Assembly (NCBI RefSeq): GCF_903643065.1
Contig: NZ_CAHJWX010000105.1
Location: forward strand, 1-6,665
Direction: 5' to 3'
DNA: 6,665 nt
Origin: Sphingomonas bacterium
GTDB lineage: Bacteria > Pseudomonadota > Alphaproteobacteria > Sphingomonadales > Sphingomonadaceae
Below the pieces are notes generated by a model, which worked only from the letters and a program-made list of their open reading frames with translations, ran no database searches and was not told the DNA's origin. The translations under genes and the position numbers were made by a program. How positions within the stretch are numbered: position 1 is the stretch's first letter; every line of letters starts with the position of its first letter. Shown in pieces: positions 1 to 5,381 of this stretch.

Positions 1-116
1 TCGCGGTCCGCGTCGACGGCGCGGCGACGCCGGTGCAGGCGATCGCGGTCGCCAGCGGCCGCGCGATGCTGCCGGGTTATGAGCCGGGCTCGGGCCAGTC
101 GTTGCCGGCCCGCTAA
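1..116 (+). CDS. flgA: 3' end of a gene, probably flgA (P-ring assembly chaperone), partial
   Basis: An open frame enters from the left edge (first full codon at 3) and stops at TAA 114-116, giving about 37 C-terminal residues. The segment has a V-R-V-D-G start, then a VQAIAVASGRAMLPGY-like stretch and a low-complexity tail. The pattern of short beta strands, with a Gly-Arg before the last strand, resembles the C-terminal SAF-like domain of FlgA, the periplasmic chaperone for the flagellar P ring. Position is the stronger argument: flgA followed by flgM and flgN is a common order in proteobacteria. The fragment is too short for a firm identification from sequence alone, and another flagellar or periplasmic protein cannot be excluded. 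Confidence 0.5.
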   Translation, partial: AVRVDGAATPVQAIAVASGRAMLPGYEPGSGQSLPAR

Positions 117-137
117 CGACGCGACGGAAAAACCGCT

Positions 138-163
138 TAAACTTGGCCGCGCGCCGCCGTTTG
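138..163 (+). promoter_or_regulatory. candidate sigma-28 promoter of flgM-flgN
   Basis: TAAACTTG (138-145) and GCCGTTTG (156-163) are 10 bases apart. The sigma-28 consensus is TAAAGTTT, an 11-base spacer, then GCCGATAA; matches are 6 of 8 and 5 of 8. The -10 half resembles the better fliC promoter in this window (GCCGTTAT), so GCCGTT may be the local form. Transcription would start near 170, leaving a short leader carrying GGGG at 184-187 as the probable ribosome-binding site. Autoregulation of flgM by sigma-28 is usual in other bacteria. The one-base-short spacer lowers confidence. Confidence 0.4.
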
Positions 164-196
164 ATGGGCTGACGGGCGTGAACGGGGATGCGGGTC

Positions 197-490
197 ATGA
201 TGGACGCGGTAGGGACGAAAGGAGCGGTGGACCGGGCGGTGGCGCGCGTGCTCGCCGCGACGGCCGTGACGCCGACGCCGGCGGCGACCAGCTCCGCCAG
301 CACGCCCGCCGATGTGGCGCAGCTGGGCGGCGTCTCGGCGCAGCTTGCCGCCGACGCGCCGGTCGATGCCGACCGGGTGCAGCAGATCAAGAAGGCGATC
401 GCCAACGGCACCTTCCCCATCCTGCCCGCGACGGTGGCCGACCGGCTGCTGGCGGTGCGGTACGAGTGGATGACCGATGACCAGGCGTGA
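197..490 (+). CDS. flgM: FlgM, anti-sigma-28 factor
   Basis: A small cytoplasmic protein of 97 residues, the usual FlgM size, that binds and silences the flagellar sigma factor FliA until it is exported through the completed hook-basal body. The N-terminal half is Ala/Thr/Pro-rich and probably disordered, as in the family. The C-terminal half (about residues 56-86) carries the conserved FlgM helices, with V-D-A-D-R-V-x-x-I, then A-I-A-N-G-T-F, then A-D-R-L-L. These are the sigma-binding elements. I chose ATG 197 because GGGG at 184-187 lies 9 bases upstream; ATG 188 and ATG 200 are in-frame alternatives, and 188 would put the purine run directly against the start. It overlaps flgN by 14 bases, suggesting coupled translation. 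Its target FliA is encoded about 3.4 kb downstream on the same strand. Confidence 0.88.
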   Translation: MMDAVGTKGAVDRAVARVLAATAVTPTPAATSSASTPADVAQLGGVSAQLAADAPVDADRVQQIKKAIANGTFPILPATVADRLLAVRYEWMTDDQA

Positions 491-791
491 CGCGCTGGTG
501 CGCGTGATCGACGCGCTGCATGCCGAGATCGCCGCGCTGAAGGCCAACGACGTCGTCGGCCTGGAGCGGGCCACCGCCGACAAGCTCGGCTGGCTCGACC
601 AGATCGCGGCGCTCGGCACCGGGCCGGCGGGGCCGGACCTGCGCGAGCTGGCGGACGAGGCGACCCGGCTCAACGAGACCTGCCGCATCTACGTCAACCT
701 GATGGCGGCAAATGTCCGCCGCCGCCTGCAAACGCTGACCGGCGAGGCGGGCGGCGGCTACCGGCCGATGCTGGCGCGGGCGTACGCCTAG
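477..791 (+). CDS. flgN: FlgN-like flagellar export chaperone
   Basis: A 104-residue, mostly helical, highly charged protein without signal peptide or membrane segment. Heptad-like Leu/Ala spacing over residues 5-45 suggests a coiled coil. A second helix (about 55-88) contains N-E-T-C-R-I-Y-V-N-L-M followed by R-R-R-L-Q-T-L, which fits the FlgN pattern of spaced Asn residues before an Arg/Leu helix and a short Gly-Tyr tail. FlgN family members are cytosolic chaperones that deliver the hook-filament junction proteins FlgK and FlgL to the export gate. Identification rests on this weak family pattern plus the position directly after flgM. Start ATG 477 lies inside the end of flgM (overlap 477-490), typical of translational coupling. 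The gene ends just before a dispersed palindromic repeat. Confidence 0.75.
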   Translation: MTRRDALVRVIDALHAEIAALKANDVVGLERATADKLGWLDQIAALGTGPAGPDLRELADEATRLNETCRIYVNLMAANVRRRLQTLTGEAGGGYRPMLARAYA

Positions 792-800
792 CCCAAGGGC

Positions 801-914
801 GCCGTCATCCTGAACTTGTTTCAGGGTCCATGCGCGACGGCTCGCACGATGACGATCGCTCGTCCAGGGTCGGACGATCACGCATGGATGCTGAAACAAA
901 TTCAGGGTGACGCC
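801..914. repeat. dispersed palindromic element between flgN and the transglycosylase gene
   Basis: Two 32-base arms, 801-832 and 883-914, are inverted copies with 27 of 32 positions matching. The core of each arm reads CTGAAnTTGTTTCAG or its complement. Inside lies a second small stem, TCGTCC (860-865) with GGACGA (872-877). From memory, elements beginning GTCACCCTGAA.TTGTTTCAG are scattered through intergenic regions of sphingomonad genomes, in the manner of REP-type or small non-autonomous elements. As RNA the region would fold into a long hairpin that could stabilise the flgMN transcript end or reduce read-through. There is no coding sequence inside it. Confidence 0.85.
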
Positions 915-922
915 AGGCGAGT

Positions 923-938
923 TGGCATGGTCCTTGCT
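923..938 (+). promoter_or_regulatory. sigma-54 (RpoN) promoter, full consensus match
   Basis: TGGCATG (923-929), four bases, then TTGCT (934-938) matches the -24/-12 consensus TGGCAYR-N4-TTGCW at every defined position. GG is at 924-925 and GC at 936-937, the required 12-base offset. It lies directly upstream of the transglycosylase-flhA-fliA unit, the kind of mid-class flagellar operon that RpoN drives in Pseudomonas, Vibrio and Caulobacter. Counting from C937 as -12 places +1 at about 949, next to the ATG at 950. An activator of the FleQ/FlbD type would be needed; I could not identify its binding site. Confidence 0.75.
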
Positions 939-949
939 GATGTTCGGGC

Positions 950-1783
950 ATGACGATCGTCAGCCCCGTCGCGGCCGCCCGCGTCCAATCCGCGATCGCA
1001 AGCGCCGCCAGCCGCACGGGTGTCGATTTCGGCTATTTGCTGGGCCAGGCCAGGCTGGAAAGCGGGCTCAACGCATCGGCCAAGGCGGGCACCTCGTCCG
1101 CGTCGGGCCTGTACCAGTTCATCGAGCAGAGCTGGCTCGCGGTGGTCAAGAAACATGGCGCCGACCATGGCCTCGGCTGGGCGGCGAACAGCATCGAGCG
1201 GTCCGCGTCGGGCAAGCTCACCGTCGGCGATCCCGCGACGCGTCAGGCGATCCTGGGCCTGCGCAACGATCCGGAGGCGTCGAGTCTGATGGCCGCCGCC
1301 TATGCCGGCGACAACAAGGCCTCGCTGGAGACCAGCCTGGGTCGCGCGGCGACCGGCACCGACCTGTACATGGCGCATTTCCTGGGCCTCGCCGGCGCGC
1401 GCCGTTTCCTGCAGACGATGGCCGCCAACCCGCAGGCGAGCGGCGCCGCGCTGTTCCCGCAGGCCGCCGCCGCCAACCGCAACGTCTTCTTCGACGGCGA
1501 CGGGCAGGCGCGCTCGCTCCAGGACATCTACCAGCACTTCGCCGGCAAGCTGAGCAGCGCGGGCGCGGCGGTGCCGTCCGCCTATAGCTACGGCACGCAG
1601 GCACTCGATCTCGACGGCGCCACCGTCGTCACCGGCGCGAACGAGAACGCGACGGAGGCGATGAGCTGGGCGCGATCGACGCTGGGCCGGCTGGGCGGGC
1701 GCGACGGCGGCAGCCTGCTCCGCCCGACACCCGACACCGCGCGGCTTGCCTATCTGATGCTCGCCCAACTGGGAACGTCCTAG
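950..1783 (+). CDS. flagellum-associated lytic transglycosylase (SLT domain)
   Basis: A 277-residue protein whose N-terminal half is an SLT-type lytic transglycosylase domain, which cleaves the glycan strands of peptidoglycan. Motif I is Q-A-R-L-E-S-G-L-N with probable catalytic Glu37. Motif II is G-L-Y-Q-F (53-57). A Y-A-G-D-N stretch further on replaces the usual A-Y-N-A-G type motif III. The last hundred residues are Ala/Gly-rich and unrecognised. I see no rod-binding FlgJ domain, so this looks like a stand-alone muramidase that opens the wall for the rod, as SltF or PleA do elsewhere. There is no Sec signal peptide: the catalytic domain begins almost at residue 1, so export through the flagellar apparatus is a possibility. 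ATG 950 is the first possible start after the in-frame TGA at 938-940; no clear ribosome-binding site precedes it. Its TAG touches the flhA ATG. Confidence 0.85.
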   Translation: MTIVSPVAAARVQSAIASAASRTGVDFGYLLGQARLESGLNASAKAGTSSASGLYQFIEQSWLAVVKKHGADHGLGWAANSIERSASGKLTVGDPATRQAILGLRNDPEASSLMAAAYAGDNKASLETSLGRAATGTDLYMAHFLGLAGARRFLQTMAANPQASGAALFPQAAAANRNVFFDGDGQARSLQDIYQHFAGKLSSAGAAVPSAYSYGTQALDLDGATVVTGANENATEAMSWARSTLGRLGGRDGGSLLRPTPDTARLAYLMLAQLGTS

Positions 1784-3847
1784 ATGACCCGCTTCCTCGC
1801 CACCGCGCGCGGCGCGGCGCTGCCGCTCGCGATCCTGCTGCTGGTCGTGGTGATGATGGTCCCCATCCCCAAGCAGCTGCTGGACCTGTTCTTCATCGCC
1901 AACATCGCGATCAGCCTCGCCGTGCTGATGGTCGCGCTCAATGCGCGCAAGCCGCTCGACTTCTCCGCCTTTCCCACCGTGCTGCTGTTCGCGACGCTGT
2001 TCCGGCTCGGCCTCAACGTCGCCTCGACCCGGGTCGTGCTGGTCCATGGGCATGAGGGCGAGGGCGCGGCGGGGCATGTGATCGAGGCGTTCGGGACGTT
2101 CCTGATCGGCGGCGACTATGTCGTCGGCCTGTTCGTGTTCGCGATCCTGATGATCATCAACCTGATCGTCGTCACCAAGGGCGCTGGTCGCGTCTCCGAA
2201 GTGTCGGCGCGGTTCACGCTGGACGCGCTGCCCGGCAAGCAGATGGCGATCGACGCCGATCTCAACGCCGGCCTGATCACGCCGGACGAGGCCAAGGCGC
2301 GGCGCGTGGAGGTGGCGACGGAAGCCGATTTCTACGGCTCGATGGACGGCTCGTCGAAGTTCGTGAAGGGCGACGCGGTCGCGGCGCTGCTGATCCTGGC
2401 GGCCAACGTGGTCGGCGGGCTGATCCTGGGCCCGGTGTCGCACGGCATGGGGATCGCCGACGCCGCGCGCACCTATATCCTGCTCGCGATCGGCGACGCG
2501 CTGGTGGCGCAGCTGCCAAGCCTGATGCTGTCGATCGCCGCCGCCGCGATCGTGACGCGCGTCGCGTCGGACAAGGACCTGGCGGGGCAGATCGGGACTC
2601 AGTTCGGCTCGTCGCGCACCTGGACCCCGGTCGCCGGCATCCTGGCGCTGCTGGGGCTGCTGCCGGGCATGCCGCACGTCGTGATCCTGTCGGCCGCCGT
2701 CGTCGCTGGCTTCGCCGCGTGGAAGCTGCGGCAGATCGAGCGCCGGCCGGCGATCGCCGCCGCGCCGGTCGCCGAGCCGGTCGATCCGTCGCGGATCGGC
2801 TGGGACGAGGTGACGGACGCGATGCAGGTCAACCTCGACATCGGCTACGGCCTGGTGCCGCTGGTCGACCAACGGCGCGGCGGGCCGCTGATGGGGCGGA
2901 TCACGGGCGTGCGGCGCCAGCTGTCCAAGGAGCTGGGCTTCGTCGTCCCGCAGGCGCGGGTGCGCGACGACATCAATCTCGCGCCCTACACCTATCGCAT
3001 CCTCGTCAATGGCGTCTGCGTCGGCGAGGATCAGGTCAGTCCCGACGAGATGCTGGCGCTCGACACCGGCCAGGCGTTCGGCAGCCTGCCGGGCAAGAAG
3101 AGCAAGGACCCCACGTTCGGCCTCGACGCGACCTGGATCGGCAAGGCGGACGCGGACGCGGCGACGGGCGCGGGCTATCTGGTGGTCGATCCGGGCACGG
3201 TGATCGCGACGCACCTCAACCACGCGCTGGGCGCGCACGCGGCCGAGCTGCTGGGGCCGGACGAGGTGCAGCAGCTGCTCGACGGGCTGAAGGAAAAGGC
3301 GGGTCAGCTGGTCGCGTCGCTGACCCCGCAACCGCTGTCGCTCACCGCGCTGACGCAGGTGCTCAAGGCGTTGCTGGCCGAGAACATCCCGCTCAAGGAG
3401 TTCCGCCGCATCGCCACCGCGATCGCCGCCGCCGCCACCCGGACGCAGGACCCCGAGGACCTGCTGGAGCTGGTCCGGCCGCAGCTGGGATCGCTGATCA
3501 TCCAGAAGCTGTGCGGGATGCGCGAACCGCTGCGCGTGATGACGCTGGAGGGGCAATTGGAAGGCATTCTCGGCCAGGCGATGCGCGCCGATGGCGGGCG
3601 CCGCCATGTGATCGAACCCGATCTGGGCCGCCGCATCGTCGACGCGCTGCAACGCGCGGCGCAGCCGCTGGTCGCGGAAGCCAAGCCCTTCGCGCTGGTG
3701 GTTCAGCCCGCCGTGCGCGTCGCGATCCGCAAGCTGGTGCGCACCTGCCTGCCCGACACGCCGGTACTGTCGTTCTTCGAGGTGCCCGAGGAAAAGGCGG
3801 TGGAGGTGGTCGCGGTGATCGGCGCGGCCGGAATGCTGCCGGCATGA
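1784..3847 (+). CDS. flhA: FlhA, flagellar type III export gate protein
   Basis: An inner-membrane protein of 687 residues, the normal FlhA length. It forms the ring-shaped export gate and its cytoplasmic domain docks chaperone-substrate complexes. The N-terminal half has about eight hydrophobic segments (near 12-27, 35-52, 63-80, 111-131, 197-216, 236-259, 280-293 and 297-314). Between the fourth and fifth is the family signature at 136-160, with R-V-S-E-V-x-A-R-F and D-A-L-P-G-K-Q-M followed by I-D-A-D. K-F-V-K-G-D (192-197) and G-D-A-L (237-240) are the charged membrane-proximal positions linked to proton use in Salmonella FlhA. Residues from about 330 form the soluble domain, ending in an intact C-terminus. 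It is assigned to flagella, not virulence secretion, because of its neighbours. ATG follows the preceding stop directly (TAGATG), and TGA overlaps the fliA ATG (ATGA), indicating a coupled operon. Confidence 0.97.
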   Translation: MTRFLATARGAALPLAILLLVVVMMVPIPKQLLDLFFIANIAISLAVLMVALNARKPLDFSAFPTVLLFATLFRLGLNVASTRVVLVHGHEGEGAAGHVIEAFGTFLIGGDYVVGLFVFAILMIINLIVVTKGAGRVSEVSARFTLDALPGKQMAIDADLNAGLITPDEAKARRVEVATEADFYGSMDGSSKFVKGDAVAALLILAANVVGGLILGPVSHGMGIADAARTYILLAIGDALVAQLPSLMLSIAAAAIVTRVASDKDLAGQIGTQFGSSRTWTPVAGILALLGLLPGMPHVVILSAAVVAGFAAWKLRQIERRPAIAAAPVAEPVDPSRIGWDEVTDAMQVNLDIGYGLVPLVDQRRGGPLMGRITGVRRQLSKELGFVVPQARVRDDINLAPYTYRILVNGVCVGEDQVSPDEMLALDTGQAFGSLPGKKSKDPTFGLDATWIGKADADAATGAGYLVVDPGTVIATHLNHALGAHAAELLGPDEVQQLLDGLKEKAGQLVASLTPQPLSLTALTQVLKALLAENIPLKEFRRIATAIAAAATRTQDPEDLLELVRPQLGSLIIQKLCGMREPLRVMTLEGQLEGILGQAMRADGGRRHVIEPDLGRRIVDALQRAAQPLVAEAKPFALVVQPAVRVAIRKLVRTCLPDTPVLSFFEVPEEKAVEVVAVIGAAGMLPA

Positions 3848-4578
3848 GCGCGCTGCCGAACCGCGCCGCGTTCGCCGACGCCGCGCCGCTCACCTATCGG
3901 CCGAACCCCGGCGCCGACGCGCTGGTGCGCCAGCACCTGCCGCTGGTGCGCAAGCTCGCCTGGCACGTCCATGGCCAGATGAGCACGCTCGTCGACGTCG
4001 AGGACCTGGTGCAGGTCGGGTTGGTCGCGCTGGTCGAGGCCGTCGGGGCAGCACCCGAGCAGGGGCCGGCGTTCCGCGCCTATCTGACCACCCGCCTGCG
4101 CGGCGCGATGATCGACGAGCTGCGCCGTCAGGCGACGACGACGCGCGGCGCGATGCGCCGGCGGCGCGACTATACGCGGGCGGTCGCCGCCCTCACTCAA
4201 GCGACGGGCCGTGCCCCGGAGGATATCATGATCGCGAGCCATCTGGGCGTCAGCGTGGACAAGCTGCGCGCCGACTATCTGTCCGCCGACGCGGTCCGCT
4301 TCGAGGCGATCGACGACGTCTATGCCGACGATCTGCCTTGGTTCGCCGACGACGCGCCCGACGCGTTCGACCAGCTCGCGGCGCACGAGCAGCGCGCGCG
4401 GCTGACGGTGGCGGTGGCGGCGCTCCCCGAACGCGAGGCGCTGGTGATCCAGCTCTATTATGCCGAGGAACTCAACCTGGAGGAGATCGGCGAGGTGCTG
4501 GGCGTCGGCGCCGCGCGCGTCTGCCAGCTCAAGGCGGCGGCGCACGGCCGGTTGAGGAAGGCGATGCGGGCGGGCTGA
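3844..4578 (+). CDS. fliA: FliA, flagellar sigma factor (sigma-28)
   Basis: A 244-residue RNA polymerase sigma factor of the FliA class, which directs transcription of late flagellar genes such as flagellin. Region 2 spans about 30-97, with L-P-L-V-R-K-L-A (32-39), D-V-E-D-L-V-Q-V-G-L (51-60) and R-G-A-M-I-D-E-L-R-R (86-95). Region 3 follows (about 105-150), including G-R-A-P-E-D (122-127). Region 4 (about 185-241) contains L-P-E-R-E-A-L-V-I (194-202), Y-Y-A-E-E-L-N-L-E-E-I-G (205-216) and a helix-turn-helix ending in Q-L-K-x-x-A-H-G-R-L-R. ATG 3844 is chosen because the sigma homology starts there and it overlaps the flhA stop (ATGA); the same frame happens to stay open far upstream inside flhA, but that part is not coding. 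The partner anti-sigma factor is flgM at 197-490, and a good sigma-28 promoter precedes fliC at 6272-6298. Confidence 0.95.
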   Translation: MSALPNRAAFADAAPLTYRPNPGADALVRQHLPLVRKLAWHVHGQMSTLVDVEDLVQVGLVALVEAVGAAPEQGPAFRAYLTTRLRGAMIDELRRQATTTRGAMRRRRDYTRAVAALTQATGRAPEDIMIASHLGVSVDKLRADYLSADAVRFEAIDDVYADDLPWFADDAPDAFDQLAAHEQRARLTVAVAALPEREALVIQLYYAEELNLEEIGEVLGVGAARVCQLKAAAHGRLRKAMRAG

Positions 4579-4584
4579 TCCGCC

Positions 4585-4606
4585 ACCGATCGGTCACCGA
4601 CCGGTC
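4585..4606. repeat. tandem 11-base direct repeat after fliA
   Basis: ACCGATCGGTC (4585-4595) is followed at once by ACCGACCGGTC (4596-4606), 10 of 11 bases identical. Each unit is itself nearly palindromic, so the pair could be a twin protein-binding site or a weak hairpin. It begins 7 bases after the fliA stop. No function can be read from it. Confidence 0.5.
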
Positions 4607-4624
4607 ATCAGGTTGCCGCCAAGG

Positions 4625-4670
4625 CGTCACGTGGCGAGCATAGCGTTACGGAACGCTAATCACGGTGACG
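4625..4670. promoter_or_regulatory. nested stem-loop between fliA and the broken PEP-CTERM gene
   Basis: An inner perfect stem TAGCGTT (4641-4647) / AACGCTA (4652-4658) has a four-base loop ACGG. It is enclosed by an outer pairing of CGTCACGTG (4625-4633) with CACGGTGACG (4661-4670), with one bulged base. There is no T-run, so it is not a typical intrinsic terminator. It may end or protect the fliA transcript, or be a regulator site for the gene that begins at 4679. Confidence 0.45.
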
Positions 4671-4678
4671 CAGGCATC

Positions 4679-5255
4679 ATGAACAAGATCACCTCACGCT
4701 CAAGTGGCGCTGCTCCCGGTCGGGAGCAGCGCCACTTGGGCGGTCCCGATTCTGGATGTCTACGACGTGCAGGCGTACAAGGGGACGGAGCTGGTCCTGA
4801 GCGGCAGCTTCTCCGTGGTCCACGACGATCCGGCGACGGTGTCGGTCTATGCGCAGACGGCGACGCTGGTGTCGGCCAAGCTGAGGCTCGGGTCCACCAC
4901 CTTCGCCGCCGCCAATGCCGGGCTGTTCAGGAACACGTCGCCCTACACGTACAACGACCGGGACCCGTACCAGCTGTACGGCATCGTCGGCGACGGGCTG
5001 GGGCGGGGCACGGGCGTCGGCGGGGCGACCGACGATTTCAGCCTGTCCTTCAATCCATAGGCGGGCACCGTGGCGAGCCTCCTCTACGCGCGGGCCATGC
5101 CGGAGATCGGCGGCACCTTCGCGGATCGGGTCATCCTGACCTTCGCGGCGGCGGCAGTGCCCGAGCCGGCGAGCTGGGGCATGGCGATGCTGGGCTTTGG
5201 CCTGGCCGGCGCGGCGCTGCGTCACCGGACCCGCCGCGCCACGATGGCGGCATGA
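4679..5255 (+). pseudogene. disrupted PEP-CTERM (PEPxxWA-type) exported protein
   Basis: A coherent reading frame runs from about 4704 to TGA 5253-5255. Its start reads S-S-A-T-W-A-V-P-I-L-D-V, like a mature N-terminus after signal cleavage. The body is Ser/Thr/Tyr/Gly-rich with beta-type alternation. The end is V-P-E-P-A-S-W-G-M (codons 5157-5183), a hydrophobic helix and an Arg-rich tail: the C-terminal signal handled by exosortase-type systems (WG here in place of the usual WA). Two lesions break it. TAG at 5058-5060 falls between F-N-P and A-G-T-V in the same frame; TGG to TAG is the simplest explanation. The natural start, ATG 4679 (M-N-K-I), is in another frame, and an inverted repeat stands where the signal peptide should be. 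GTG 4704 could start the frame but gives no signal peptide. The ancestral function is unknown. Confidence 0.8.
4697..4742. repeat. near-perfect inverted repeat at the start of the broken PEP-CTERM gene
   Basis: CAAGTGGCGCTGCTCCC (4701-4717) and its exact complement (4722-4738) face each other across a four-base loop GGTC. Allowing one mismatch extends the arms to 21 bases (4697-4717 and 4722-4742). The right arm encodes sensible protein (S-S-A-T-W-A); the left arm lies where a signal peptide is expected, in the wrong frame for M-N-K. There is no T-run after it on either strand. This looks like a foldback duplication, biological or technical, more than a terminator. Confidence 0.85.
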
Positions 5256-5281
5256 CCCGATTCTCGCCGGCAGCCCACGCG

Positions 5282-5315
5282 AAAACCCCGGCCCGTCTCG
5301 CGACGGACCGGGGTT
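5282..5315 (-). terminator. intrinsic terminator of fliC
   Basis: The stem pairs AACCCCGG (5284-5291) with CCGGGGTT (5308-5315) and CCGTC (5293-5297) with GACGG (5302-5306), around loop TCGC, with one internal mismatch. Read on the minus strand the stem is followed by TTTT (5285-5282) and then CGCG, the order expected of a Rho-independent terminator. On the plus strand there is no T-run. It lies about 67 bases after the fliC stop codon. Confidence 0.75.
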
Positions 5316-5319
5316 CCCC

Positions 5320-5375
5320 GCTCCCTGATCGAGGGAGCCGGCGCCGTCACCCGTTTGGGGGCGGTGCCGGCGCCG
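5320..5375 (-). other. two further stem-loops in the fliC 3' region
   Basis: GCTCCCT (5320-5326) pairs with AGGGAGC (5332-5338) around a 5-base loop. GGCGCCGTCACC (5340-5351) pairs at 11 of 12 positions with 5363-5374. Together with the terminator they make three consecutive hairpins in the 3' untranslated part of the flagellin mRNA. Neither has its own T-run, so protection against 3' exonucleases is a more likely role than termination. The function is inferred. Confidence 0.55.
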
Positions 5376-5381
5376 AGCCGG

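Noticed and set aside
137..899. Minus-strand open frames opposite flgM and flgN
   Set aside because: Low-complexity shadows of recognised plus-strand genes.
902..3652. Very long minus-strand open frame (over 900 codons) opposite the transglycosylase and flhA
   Set aside because: Its translation is Arg/His/Gln-rich low-complexity sequence with no known domain. It mirrors two well-identified plus-strand genes and is the usual antisense artefact of high-GC DNA.
2719..3843. Upstream extension of the fliA frame inside flhA
   Set aside because: The frame is open by chance. The translation is Arg/Gly/Ala-rich and unlike any sigma factor; homology begins exactly at ATG 3844.
3703..4545. Minus-strand open frame opposite fliA
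   Set aside because: Arg/Gln/Val-rich shadow of the clear sigma-28 gene; no recognisable domain or ribosome-binding site.
4701..4738. Strong hairpin read as an intrinsic terminator
   Set aside because: No T-run follows the stem on either strand, and it lies inside the start of a former coding region.
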